Below, piece after piece: positions 10,770 through 22,850 of a stretch of 64,000 nucleotides of DNA (position 1 is the stretch's first letter; each line of letters starts with the position of its first letter). Source of the DNA: Nephrocerus scutellatus. Its lineage: Eukaryota > Arthropoda > Insecta > Diptera > Pipunculidae. A model generated the notes under the pieces. It saw only the letters and a program-made list of their open reading frames with translations, was not told the origin of the DNA and ran no database searches. The stretch lies in NCBI GenBank assembly GCA_947095585.1, contig OX352761.1, forward strand, positions 50,766,019-50,830,018, in the 5' to 3' direction. The translations under genes were made by a program, and so were the position numbers.

Positions 10770-12228
10770 TTTAAAATAAAAGCGGTGCGCGTATATATTT
10801 TTTAAAAATTAGCCAGATTTTCTTCAAATTTTAAACATATGTTTATTCCGATGGACAAAACTTTTGGTAACATTTTTGGAGTGAATGGGCCCTGTGGCCC
10901 GGGGGTGGGGCCTTATATTTTTTTCAAAAATTAGCCCGATTTACTTTAAATTTTAAACATATTTTTTATCTCCGATAAAAATTAAATATTTAAATATATT
11001 TAAGAATAGATTTAAAAATAAGCCCGATTTACTTTAAATTTTTAGCATATGTGTATCTCCGATGGAGAAAACGTTTTGAAAATTTTTTGAGCGAATGGGC
11101 CCTTAGGCCTGAGGGGTGCCCATATAAATTTTTTAAAGATTAACCCGATTTTCTTCAAATTACACATGTGTATTTCTGATGGACAAAACTTTTTGTAAAT
11201 TTTTTTGGAGTGATCGGGCGTTAAGGTTCGAGGGGTGCCTATATAAGTTTCTTAAAAATTAACCCGATTTTCTTCAAATTTTAAACACATGTGTATTTTC
11301 GATGACAACACTTACTATTGAAAGTTGGAAGTGATCAAGCCCAATGTCGGGGGCTCCCATAAAAAATTTTTTTACACATGTGTATCTCCGGTGACAATAG
11401 TTTTTGAAAACATTTTGAAGTAAAGGGGCTCTAATATTAATTTTTTTCCAGATTATCCCGGTTCAAAATTTTTACACAAATGTATCTCCTATTATAGAAT
11501 TTACATGAAAAATTTTAATTTTTTAGGGTTATTTTTTGTTTCCCAGGACCAGGACGATAAAAATTAAATATTTAAATATATTTAAGAATAGATTTAAAAA
11601 TAAGCCCGATTTACTTTAAATTTTTAGCATATGTGTATCTCCGATGGAGAAAACGTTTTGAAAATTTTTTGAGCGAATGGGCCCTTAGGCCTGAGGGGTG
11701 CCCATATAAATTTTTTAAAGATTAACCCGATTTTCTTCAAATTACACATGTGTATTTCTGATGGACAAAACTTTTTGTAAATTTTTTTGGAGTGATCGGG
11801 CGTTAAGGTTCGAGGGGTGCCTATATAAGTTTCTTAAAAATTAACCCGATTTTCTTCAAATTTTAAACACATGTGTATTTTCGATGACAACACTTACTAT
11901 TGAAAGTTGGAAGTGATCAAGCCCAATGTCGGGGGCTCCCATAAAAAATTTTTTTACACATGTGTATCTCCGGTGACAATAGTTTTTGAAAACATTTTGA
12001 AGTAAAGGGGCTCTAATATTAATTTTTTTCCAGATTATCCCGGTTCAAAATTTTTACACAAATGTATCTCCTATTAGAGAATTTACATGAAAAATTTTAA
12101 TTTTTTAGGGTTATTTTTTGTTTCCCAGGACCATACCGAACAAAAAGAAAAAAAAAGAATTTCGCAAAATCATCGTTCTAATCGTGAGTTTGGTCGCGAG
12201 TTAATATACAAATCCCATGGAAAAGAGT
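10770..12228 (+). repeat. P-family block with internal duplication, unit 1 (second)
   Basis: P monomers run to a P tail at about 11545. There CCAGGACC is followed by a second copy of about 582 bases: GATAAAAATTAAATATTT at 10974 repeats at 11556. Units 2 and 3 lack this extra copy, which explains most of the extra length of unit 1. Confidence 0.85.
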
Positions 12229-12994
12229 CATCATCATCATATTTGGCTCTACAACCTGGGTTCGGTCCTGGTCTCCGGCAAAATGTCTCTCCACTTGTCC
12301 CGTTTTCGAGCCGATGTCATCCAGTTTGGCATCCCTAAACTCTGGGCGTCCTGGTCTACGCCATCCTTCCAGCGTAGGCTTGGCCGGTCTCGCTGTCGTG
12401 TTCCATAAATCCTTCCTATACAGCTCTTCGGTTTCGACCAACGATGTCAATATCGTCTGCGTAGGCCAGTATCTGAATGGACTTATTGAGGATCACCTTC
12501 TCCAACGACATAACGACCGTTATAGATGTTGAATGGTCAACCTACATAGTTTTGTCAGTTAATTTGGGATGCCGAATTCTCTCATGGCTATATAAAGTTC
12601 TACTCTACTACTACTTTCCATCACCTGGCTAAGTGTGTAAATCTAATCAGTTGTTGATTTGACTGGGATGAAGCCACACTGGTATGGACCAATGATGATT
12701 TTAGCGTATAGGGCTATCCTGTCTTGTAGGATAGAGGAGAAAATCTTATACGCGGTACTCGACAACGTTATACCACGATAATTGATGCATGTTGTGATAT
12801 CTCCATTCTTATGTATGGAGCAGAGGAGGCCTATTCGCCAGTCTTCTGGCATCGCTTCTTCCTCCCATACTTGCACTATTAGTTCATGAATTGCTTGGTG
12901 TATCGCGGGACCTCCTGTTTTAATCAGCTCCGCTGGGATACCATCTGATCACGGGGCATTGTTATTTTTGAGCCGATTTATCGCTCTGCTAACT
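12229..12994 (-). pseudogene. RTE-like A fragment, unit 2
   Basis: As in unit 1, with RT N-terminus at 12643-12876 and C-terminal tail near 12230-12420. Around 12508-12530 a unit 1 segment is replaced by a short TAACGACC join, an indel shared with unit 3. Confidence 0.85.
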
Positions 12995-14469
12995 TCTTCT
13001 TCTTTCTTTATATCCTGTATCCCCTTGTGCGTCCTAGGGCCTCTACTACGTCTACGCGCCATTGCGTGCGGTTCCTGGCAATAAGCTTCAGCTCTCTCCA
13101 ACTCTTCCCCAATTGCCGTGCCTCCTCTTCAACTGTTCTGCGCCATGTATTTCTCGGACGACCCGTTCTTCTACCATCCTGAGATAACGGGTTCCATTGC
13201 ATTGCGTAGTTTGCTATGGAACTGTCGCCTTTTCGGAGTGTATGACCAATCCACTGCCACTTCCGTCGTTGGATTGTTGTGCCTATTGGTTCCTGACCCG
13301 TTCTCTGGTAAAGATGTTCGTTAGAGATACGATTAGGCCAGAAAACCCTTAAGATGTTCCGTAGGCACCTATTTACGAATGTTTGTAATCTTTTTGTGAT
13401 AGTAGCGGTCACCTTCCAAGTGCTGCACCCATACAACCGCACAGATTCAACATTTGAGCGGAACAGTCGCAGCTTGGTGTTTAAGCTGATCGCATTGCTT
13501 CGCCATATCATGGACATCATTCCAAACACCGATTTTGCTTTGCCGATTCGGTTGACAATGTCCTGTTCGGTTCCACCTTCGGTCGAGACAATACTCCCAA
13601 GATATTGGAAACTCTCTACTCTCTCTCCGGCTGTCCAGCAATGTTAACATGAGTAAGTGAGTTAGTGCCGAGGTTGATGATTTTGGTTTTGGCAGTATTA
13701 ATCTTCAAACCCGCAACATTTGCCTCCCTCTCCACATTTGTTTTCAGTTGGTGCAGCTCCATAATTCTGTGTGAGAGTAAACAAACGTCGTCAGCGTAAT
13801 CCAGATGTTTGAGTTGAGATGTAAGAGTCCAACGAATTCCTCCGTTTCCAGTAGATAAAGCTGCGCGAAGTACATCGCTAATCACCAACAAAAAAAGTAT
13901 CGGCGATAGAATACAACCTTGTCGTACCCCACTTAGGATCTCGAGTTCCTCCGACAGCTTTCCTCTATGTAGCCATGACATTTAGAGCCATCATAGGTTG
14001 CTTTAATAATAGCTATTAGTTTATCGGGTATACCTCTCATGCGCAAGGCGAGCCAGATAAACTGTCTGTTGACACTGTCAAACGCCTTCTCAAAATCGAT
14101 GAACAGTCAACGCACTGTTCAATAATGATCCACAGGGTGTTTATGTGGTCTACACAGGAGGATCCAGTGCGGAAACCTGCTTGTTCGGCATCGAGTGTAT
14201 CTTCCAGATGTTCCTTAATACGCTCAAGTACTACTTTGGCTATTACTTTTGCAACTGCAGGGAGAACGCAAATGCCTCTCCAATTTTCGCACTCCATAAG
14301 ACTACCTTTTTTTAGGAAGCTTGACAATCATTCCCTTCTTCCACTCGTCGGGGAATCTTTCTACCTCCCAAGCTCTCTCTACAAGAGGATATAAAAGCTC
14401 TGCTGATGTCGTTGGAGCTGCACGCAGAAGCTCTGCGGGTATACCTTCTAGTCCTACCGACTTGTTGTT
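12995..14469 (-). pseudogene. RTE-like B fragment, unit 2
   Basis: Carries the same pieces and breakpoints as unit 1: 173-codon C-terminal frame at 13008-13529, palm frame with YADDVCLL at 13616-13981, fingers at 14037-14327. It shares the 22-bp and 1-bp deletions of unit 1. Near 14310 it has one more T than unit 1, in a T run. Confidence 0.9.
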
Positions 14470-14849
14470 AAATGGCGCTGGTGTCTTTTTTTCCCCAAAT
14501 TTTTTTATTTATGGAACGATTCGGCTCAAATTCACACCATATAATATTTAAATAAAAAGAAAGTCGTTGACAAAATTTGGACCCGATAGGTGGCGCTGGT
14601 GTCTTTTTTTCCGAAAATTCTTATTTATGGAACGATTCGGCTCAAATTCACACCATATAATATTTAAATAAAAAGAAAGTCGTTGACAAAATTTGGACCC
14701 GATAGGTGGCGCTGGTATCTTTTTTTTCCCAAAATTTCTTATTTATGGAACGATTTGGCTCAAATTCACACCATATAATATTTAAATAAAAAGAAAGTCG
14801 TTGACAAAATTTGGGTGGGGTTGATAATGTAGTTTTCCCTGTAATAATC
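14470..14849 (+). repeat. S repeats, three 117-bp units, unit 2
   Basis: Same organisation as 8414-8792, differing by a few bases in homopolymers. Confidence 0.85.
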
Positions 14850-15579
14850 TATTTTTCAAAAATTAGCCCGATTTACTTTAAATTTTAAACATATGTGTAT
14901 CTCCGATAAAAATTAAATATTTAAATATATTTAAGAATAGATTTAAAAATTAGCCCGATTTACTTTTAATTTTAAGCATATGTGTATCTCCGATGGAGAA
15001 AACGTTTTGAACATTTTTTGAGCGAATGGGCCTTTAGGCCTGAGGGGTGCCCATATAAATTTTTTAAAAATTAACCCGATTTTCTTCAAATTACACATGT
15101 GTATTTCTGATGGACAAAACTTTTTGTAATTTTTTTTGGAGTGATCGGGCGTTAAGGTTCGAGGGGTGCCTATATAAGTTTCTTAAAAATTAACCCGATT
15201 TTCTTCAAATTTTAAACACATGTGTATTTTCGATGACAACACTTACTATTGAAAGTTGGAAGTGATCAAGCCCAATGTCGGGGGCTCCCATAAAATTTTT
15301 TTTACACATGTGTATCTCCGGTGACAATAGTTTTTGAAAACATTTTGAAGTAAAGGGGCTCTAATATTAATTTTTTTCCAGATTATCCCGGTTCAAAATT
15401 TGTACACAAATGTATCTCCTATTAGAGAATTTACATGAAAAATTTTAATTTTTGAGGGTTATTTTTTGTTTCCCAGGACCATACCGAACAAAAAGAAAAA
15501 AAAAAAAGAATTTCGCAAATCCATCGTTCTAATCGTGAGTTTGGTCGCGAGTTAATATACAAATCCCATGGAAAAGAGT
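14850..15579 (+). repeat. P-family tandem block, unit 2 (first)
   Basis: Near-identical to 8793-9522, with the P tail and CATGGAAAAGAGT at the end. Confidence 0.8.
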
Positions 15580-16169
15580 CATCATCATCATATTTGGCTC
15601 TACAACCTGGGTTCGGTCCTGGTCTCCCGCAAAATGTCTCTCCACTTGTCCCGTTTTCGAGCCGATGTCATCCAGTTTGGCATCCCTAAACTCTGGGCGT
15701 CCTGGTCTACGCCATCCTTCCAGCGTAGGCTTGGCCGGTCTCGCTGTCGTGTTCCATAAATCCTTCCTATACAGCTCTTCGGTTTCGACCAACGATGTCA
15801 ATATCGTCTGCGTAGGCCAGTATCTGAATGGACTTATTGAGGATCACCTTCTCCAACGACAGGTTGAAGAGGACGCAGGCCACTCCATCCCCTTGTCGGA
15901 GCCCGTTATAGATGTTGAATGGTCAACCTACATAGTTTTGTCAGTTAATTTGGGATGCCGAATTCTCTCATGGCTATATAAAGTTCTACTCTACTACGAC
16001 TTTCCATCACCTGGCTAAGTGTGTAAATCTAATTAGTTGTTGATTTGACTGGGATGAAGCCACACTGGTATGGACCAATGATGATTTTAGCGTATAGGGC
16101 TATCCTGTCTTGTAGGATAGAGGAGAAAATCTTATACGCGGTACTCGACAACGTTATACCACGATAATT
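15580..16169 (-). pseudogene. RTE-like A fragment, second copy in unit 2
   Basis: Near-identical to 9523-10112, 6057 bases away. Same fusion to S at CACGATAATT. Confidence 0.85.
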
Positions 16170-16766
16170 GGACCCGATAGGTGGCGCTGGTGTCTTTTTT
16201 TCCGAAAATTCTTATTTATGGAACGATTCGGCTCAAATTCACACCATATAATATTTAAATAAAAAGAAAGTCGTTGACAAAATTTGGGTGGGGTGGATAA
16301 TGTAGTTTTCCCTGTAATAATCTTCATATAAAGAATATTCAAACAAGTGTACATTTTTTGCCTGTATAAGTGTCGATTCTATAGTTTTCTGGATTGTTGA
16401 GTTGGTTAGTTATTGGGGTGCAAGTGGGCGTGCCGTCAGTGGGATGGGACAGCCGGGAAACGCGGGTGTAAGTGGGCGTGGCGTCAGTGGGTGTGAGGTC
16501 AGTGGGTGTGAGTTCAGTGGGCGGTGGGTCAGTGTGTATGAGGTCAATGGGTGGGTGGTCAGTGGGCGGGTGGTCAGCAGGCGGGAGGTCAGTTGGCGGG
16601 GGGTCAGTGGGCGGTGGGTCAGTGTGTATGAGGTCAATGGGTGGGTGGTCAGTGGGTGGGCGGGCTGTCAGTGGGCGGAGGTAAGTGGGATGGGGCAGCC
16701 GGGAAACGCGGGTGTAAGTAGGCGTGGCGTCAGTGGGCGGGTATCAAAGCGCCCGGGAACAGCTAG
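16170..16766 (+). mobile_element. Helitron-like minisatellite element, 3' end copy, unit 2
   Basis: S unit, a 15-bp minisatellite shorter than in unit 1 by 60 bases (four units), hairpin, and CTAG at 16763-16766. Confidence 0.65.
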
Positions 16767-17648
16767 TTTAAAATAAAAGCGGTGCGCGTATATATTTTTT
16801 AAAAATTAGCCAGATTTTCTTCAAATTTTAAACATATGTTTATTCCGATGGACAAAACTTTTGGTAACATTTTTGGAGTGAATGGGCCCTGTGGCCCGGG
16901 GGTGGGGCCTTATATTTTTTTCAAAAATTAGCCCGATTTACTTTAAATTTTAAACATATTTTTTATCTCCGATAAAAATTAAATATTTAAATATATTTAA
17001 GAATAGATTTAAAAATAAGCCCGATTTACTTTAAATTTTTAGCATATGTGTATCTCCGATGGAGAAAACGTTTTGAAAATTTTTTGAGCGAATGGGCCCT
17101 TAGGCCTGAGGGGTGCCCATATAAATTTTTTAAAGATTAACCCGATTTTCTTCAAATTACACATGTGTATTTCTGATGGACAAAACTTTTTGTAAATTTT
17201 TTTGGAGTGATCGGGCGTTAAGGTTCGCCTATATAAGTGCCTATATAAGTTTCTTAAAAATTAACCCGATTTTCTTCAAATTTTAAACACATGTGTATTT
17301 TCGATGACAACACTTACTATTGAAAGTTGGAAGTGATCAAGCCCAATGTCGGGGGCTCCCATAAAAAATTTTTTTACACATGTGTATCTCCGGTGACAAT
17401 AGTTTTTGAAAACATTTTGAAGTAAAGGGGCTCTAATATTAATTTTTTTCCAGATTATCCCGGTTCAAAATTTTTACACAAATGTATCTCCTATTAGAGA
17501 ATTTACATGAAAAATTTTAATTTTTTAGGGTTATTTTTTGTTTCCCAGGACCATACCGAACAAAAAGAAAAAAAAAGAATTTCGCAAAATCATCGTTCTA
17601 ATCGTGAGTTTGGTCGCGAGTTAATATACAAATCCCATGGAAAAGAGT
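16767..17648 (+). repeat. P-family tandem block, unit 2 (second)
   Basis: Single P block without the 582-base duplication of unit 1. A local doubling of GCCTATATAAGT is seen at 17226-17250. Confidence 0.8.
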
Positions 17649-18397
17649 CATCATCATCATATTTGGCTCTACAACCTGGGTTCGGTCCTGGTCTCCGGCA
17701 AAATGTCTCTCCACTTGTCCCGTTTTCGAGCCGATGTCATCCAGTTTGGCATCCCTAAACTCTGGGCGTCCTGGTCTACGCCATCCTTCCAGCGTAGGCT
17801 TGGCCGGTCTCGCTGTCGTGTTCCATAAATCCTTCCTATACAGCTCTTCGGTTTCGACCAACGATGTCAATATCGTCTGCGTAGGCCAGTATCTGAATGG
17901 ACTTATTGAGGATCACCTTCTCCAACGACATAACGACCGTTATAGATGTTGAATGGTCAACCTACATAGTTTTGTCAGTTAATTTGGGATGCCGAATTCT
18001 CTCATGGCTATATAAAGTTCTACTCTACTACTACTTTCCATCACCTGGCTAAGTGTGTAATTCTAATTAGTTGTTGATTTGACTGGGATGAAGCCACACT
18101 GGTATGGACCAATGATGATTTTAGCGTATAGGGCTATCCTGTCTTGTAGGATAGAGGAGAAAATCTTATACGCGGTACTCGACAACGTTATACCACGATA
18201 ATTGATGCATGTTGTGATATCTCCATTCTTATGTATGGAGCAGAGGAGGCCTATTCGCCAGTCTTCTGGCATCGCTTCTTCCTCCCATACTTGCACTTGG
18301 TGTATCGCGGGACTTCCTGTTTTAATCAGCTCCGCTGGGATACCATCTGATCACGGGGCATTGTTATTTTTGAGCCGATTTATCGCTCTGCTAACTT
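17649..18397 (-). pseudogene. RTE-like A fragment, unit 3
   Basis: As in unit 2, plus a private 17-base deletion near 18297 (after TTGCACT). Confidence 0.85.
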
Positions 18398-19593
18398 CTT
18401 CTTCTTTCTTTATGTCCTGTATCCCCTTGTGGGTCCTAGGGCCTCTACTACGCCTACGCGCCATCGCGTGCGGTTCCTGGCAATAAGCTTCAGCTCTCTC
18501 CAACTCTTCCCCAATTGCCGTGCCTCCTCTTCAACTGTTCTGCGCCATGTATTTCTCGGACGACCCGTTCTTCTACCATCCTGAGATAACGGGTTCCATT
18601 GCATTGCGTAGTTTGCTATGGAACTGTCGCCTTTTCGGAGTGTATGACCAATCCACTGCCACTTCCGTCGTTGGATGGTTGTGCCTATTGGTTCCTGACC
18701 CGTTCTCTGGTAAAGATGTTCGTTAGAGATACGATTAGGCCAGAAACATAACATGAGTAAGTGAGTAAGTGCCGAGGTTGATGATTTTGGTTTTGGCAGT
18801 ATTAATCTTCAAACCCGCAACATTTGCCTCCCTCTCCACATTTGTTGTCATTTGGTGCAGCTCCATAATTCTGTGTGAAAGTAAACAAACGTCGTCAGCG
18901 TAATCCAGATGTTTGAGTTGAGATGTAAGAGTCCAACGAATTCCTCCGTTTCCAGTAGATAAAGCTGCGCGAAGTACATCGCTAATCACCAACAAAAAAA
19001 GTATCGGCGATAGAATACAACCTTGTCGTACCCCACTTAGGATCTCGAGTTCCTCCGACAGCTTTCCTCTATGTAGCCATGACATTTAGAGCCATCATAG
19101 GTTGCTTTAATAATAGCTATTAGTTTATCGGGTATACCTCTCATGCGCAAGGCGAGCCAGATAAACTGTCTGTTGACACTGTCAAACGCCTTCTCAAAAT
19201 CGATGAACAGTAGGTGCAGTGGTGACCGAAATTCAACGCACTGCTCAATAATGATCCGCAGGGTGTTTATGTGGTCTACACAGGAGGATCCAGTGCGGAA
19301 ACCTGCTTGTTCGGCATCGAGTGTATCTTCCAGATGTTCCTTAATACGCTTAAGTACTACTTTGGCTTTTACTTTTGCAACTGCAGGGAGAACGCAAATG
19401 CCTCTCCAGTTTTCGCACTCCATAAGACTACCTTTTTAGGAAGCTTGACAATCATTCCCTTCTTCCACTCGTCGGGGAATCTTTCTACCTCCCAAGCTCT
19501 CTCTACAAGAGGATATAAAAGCTCTGCTGATGTCGTTGGAGCTGCACGCAGAAGCTCTGTGGGTATACCATCTAGTCCTACCGACTTGTTGTT
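18398..19593 (-). pseudogene. RTE-like B fragment, unit 3
   Basis: Contains the C-terminal WQWIGHTLRKGDSS segment (18410-18754), YADDVCLL, and fingers with intact FIDFEKAFDSVNRQF (19037-19423). It lacks about 310 bases present in units 1 and 2 (join near 18747). It keeps the 22 bases around the first catalytic aspartate that units 1 and 2 have lost, so at this site it is closer to the source copy. Confidence 0.9.
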
Positions 19594-19850
19594 AAATGGA
19601 GCTGGTGTCTTTTTTTTCCCAAAAATTTTTATTTATGGAACGATCTGGCTCAAATTCACTTCTTTTAAATAAAAAGAAAGTCGTTGACCAAATTTGGACC
19701 CGATAGGTGGCGCTGGTGTCTTTTTTTTTCCGAAAATTCTTATTTATGGAACGATTCGGCTCAAATTCACACCATATAATATTTAAATAAAAAGAAAGTC
19801 GTTGACAAAATTTGGGTGGGGTGGATAATGTAGTTTTCCCTGTAATAATC
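19594..19850 (+). repeat. S repeats, unit 3
   Basis: Two S units rather than three; the first is shortened around 19658. Confidence 0.8.
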
Positions 19851-20578
19851 TATTTTTCAAAAATTAGCCCGATTTACTTTAAATTTTAAACATATGTGTA
19901 TCTCCGATAAAAATTAAATATTTAAATATATTTAAGAATAGATTTAAAAATAAGCCCGATTTACTTTAAATTTTTAGCATATGTGTATCTCCGATGGAGA
20001 AAACGTTTTGAAAATTTTTTGAGCGAATGGGCCCTTAGGCCTGAGGGGTGCCCATATAAATTTTTTAAAAATTAACCCGATTTTCTTCAAATTACACATG
20101 TGTATTTCTGATGGACAAAACTTTTTGTAAATTTTTTTGGACTGATCGGGCGTTAAGGTTCGAGGGGTGCCTATATAAGTTTCTTAAAAATTAACCCGAT
20201 TTTCTTCAAATTTTAAACACATGTGTATTTTCGATGACAACACTTACTATTGAAAGTTGGAAGTGATCAAGCCCAATTTCGGGGGCTCCCATAAAATTTT
20301 TTTTACACATGTGTATCTCCGGTGACAATAGTTTTTGAAAACATTTTGAAGTAAAGGGGCTCTAATATTAATTTTTTTCCAGATTATCCCGGTTCAAAAT
20401 TTGTACACAAATGTATCTCCTATTAGAGAATTTACATGAAAAATTTTAATTTTTGAGGGTTATTTTTTGTTTCCCAGGACCATACCGAACAAAAAGAAAA
20501 AAAAAAGAATTTCGCAAATCCATCGATCTAATCGTGAGTTTGGTCGCGAGTTAATATACAAATCCCATGGAAAAGAGT
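19851..20578 (+). repeat. P-family tandem block, unit 3 (first)
   Basis: Same monomers and P tail as the corresponding blocks of units 1 and 2. Confidence 0.8.
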
Positions 20579-21168
20579 CATCATCATCATATTTGGCTCT
20601 ACAACCTGGGTTCGGTCCTGGTCTCCCGCAAAATGTCTCTCCACTTGTCCCGTTTTCGAGCCGATGTCATCCAGTTTGGCATCCCTAAACTCTGGGCGTC
20701 CTGGTCTACGCCATCCTTCTAGCGTAGGCTTGGCCGGTCTCGCTGTCGTGTTCCATAAATCCTTCCTATACAGCTCTTCGGTTTCGACCAACGATGTCAA
20801 TATCGTCTGCGTAGGCCAGTATCTGAATGGACTTATTGAGGATCACCTTCTCCAACGACAGGTTGAAGAGGACGCAGGCCACTCCATCCCCTTGTCGGAG
20901 CCCGTTATAGATGTTGAATGGTCAACCTACATAGTTTTGTCAGTTAATTTGGGATGCCGAATTCTCTCATGGCTATATAAAGTTCTACTCTACTACTACT
21001 TTCCATCACCTGCCTAAGTGTGTAAATCTAATTAGTTGTTGATTTGACTGGGATGAAGCCACACTGGTATGGACCAATGATGATTTTAGCGTATAGGGCT
21101 ATCCTGTCGTGTAGGATAGAGGAGAAAATCTTATACGCGGTACTCGACAACGTTATACCACGATAATT
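20579..21168 (-). pseudogene. RTE-like A fragment, second copy in unit 3
   Basis: Same extent as 9523-10112 and 15580-16169, with the same fusion to S. Confidence 0.85.
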
Positions 21169-21935
21169 GGACCCGATAGGTGGCGCTGGTGTCTTTTTTT
21201 TTTTTCCAAAATTTCTTTTTTATGGAACGATTTGGCTCAAATTCACACCATATAATATTTAAATAAAAAGAAAGTCGTTGACAAAATTTGGGTGGGGTGG
21301 ATAATGTAGTTTTCCCTGTAATAATCTTCATATAAAGAATATTCAAACAAGTGTACCTTTTTTGCCTGTATAAGTGTCGATTCTATAGTTTTCTGGATTG
21401 GTGAGTTGGTTAGTTATTGGGGTGCAAGTGGGCGTGCCGTCAGTGGGTGGGAGGTCAGTGGGATGGGACAGCCGGGAAACGCGGGTGTAAGTGGGCGTGG
21501 CGTCAGTGGTTGTGAGGTCAGTGGGTGTGAGTTCAGTGGTTGGTGGTTCAGTGTGTATGAGGTCAATGGGTGGGTGGTCAGTGGTCGGGAGGTCAGTGGG
21601 CGGGAGGTCAGTGGGTGTGAGGTCAGTGGGTGTGAGTTCAGTGGGCGGTGGGTCAGTGTGTATGAGGTCAATGGGCGGGAGGTCAGTGGGTGTGAGTTCA
21701 GTGGGCGGTGGGTCAGTGTGTATGAGGTCAATGGGTGGGTGGTCAGCAGGCGGGAGGTCAGTTGGCGGGGGGTCAGTGGGCGGTGGGTCAGTGTGTATGA
21801 GGTCAATGGGTGGGTGGTCAGTGGGTGGGCGGGCTGTCAGTGGGCGGAGGTAAGTGGGATGGGGCAGCCGGGAAACGCGGGTGTAAGTAGGCGTGGCGTC
21901 AGTGGGCGGGTAGCAAAGCGCCCGGGAACAGCTAG
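21169..21935 (+). mobile_element. Helitron-like minisatellite element, 3' end copy, unit 3
   Basis: S unit then the longest 15-bp array (about 21425-21905), hairpin GGGCG/CGCCC and CTAG at 21932-21935. The array length differs in each copy, as expected for a minisatellite that changes by slippage or unequal exchange. Confidence 0.65.
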
Positions 21936-22850
21936 TTTAAAATAAAAGCGGTGCGCGTATATATTTTTTAAAAATTAGCCAGATTTTCTTCAAATTTTAA
22001 ACATATGTTTATTCCGATGGACAAATCTTTTGGTAACATTTTTGGAGTGAATGGGCCCTGTGGCCCGGGGGTGGGGCCTTATATTTTTTTTTCAAAAATT
22101 AGCCCGATTTACTTTAAATTTTAAACATATGTGTATCTCCGATAGACCAAACTTTTTGTAAATATTTTTAAGCGAACGGGCCCTGAGGCCTAAGGGGTGT
22201 CCATACAATTTTTTAAAAATTAGCCCGATTTACTTTAAATTTTAAGCATATGTGTATCTCCGATGGAGAAAACGTTTTGAACATTTTTTGAGCAAATGGG
22301 CCCTTAGGCCTGAGGGGTGCCCATATAAATTTTTTAAAAATTAACCCGATTTTCTTCAAATTACACATGTGTATTTCTGATGGACAAAACTTTTTGTAAA
22401 TTTTTTTGGAGTGATCGGGCGTTAAGGTTCGAGGGGTGCCTATATAAGTTTCTTAAAAATTAACCCGATTTTCTTCAAATTTTAAACACATGTGTATTTT
22501 CGATGACAACACTTACTATTGAAAGTTGGAAGTGATCAAGCCCAATGTCGGGGGCTCCCATAAAAAAATTTTTTACACATGTGTATCTCCGGTGACAATA
22601 GTTTTTGAAAACATTTTGAAGTAAAGGGGCTCTAATATTAATTTTTTTTCCAGATTATCCTGGTTCAAAATTTGTACACAAATGTATCTCCTGTTAGAGA
22701 ATTTACGTGAAAAATTTTAATTTTTAAGGGTTATTTTTTGGTTTCCCAGGACCATACCGAACAAAAAGAAAAAAAAAAGAATTTCGCAAATTCATCGTTC
22801 TAATCGTGAGTTTGGTCGCGAGTTCATATACAAATCCCATGGAAAAGAGT
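21936..22850 (+). repeat. P-family block leading into the source locus
   Basis: P monomers, one more than in units 1 and 2 (extra monomer near 22135-22200), ending in the P tail and CATGGAAAAGAGT where family A begins. This is the left part of the P element into which the full family A copy was inserted. Confidence 0.8.

Larger units (their letters stand above)
6139..22850. repeat. Composite macrosatellite, three head-to-tail units
   Basis: Three units, 6139-12228, 12229-17648 and 17649-22850, share one order: A fragment (minus), B fragment (minus), S repeats, P repeats, second A fragment (minus), S plus 15-bp minisatellite ending in CTAG, P repeats. Junctions are identical in all units: B to S at CTTGTTGTT/AAATGG (8413, 14469, 19593), A to S at CACGATAATT/GGACCC (10112, 16169, 21168), and P to A at AAAAGAGT/CATCATC. 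Shared breakpoints show that whole units were copied after the mosaic had formed. Units 1 and 2 are nearly identical by eye; unit 3 has private deletions. The expected source is the intact nested locus at 22851-28166. Confidence 0.9.

Noticed and set aside
6139..22850. The array as a pure assembly artefact
   Set aside because: Units differ by several private indels (582, 310, 60, 22 and 17 bases), which simple mis-assembly of one unit would not create, though unit number still needs long reads.
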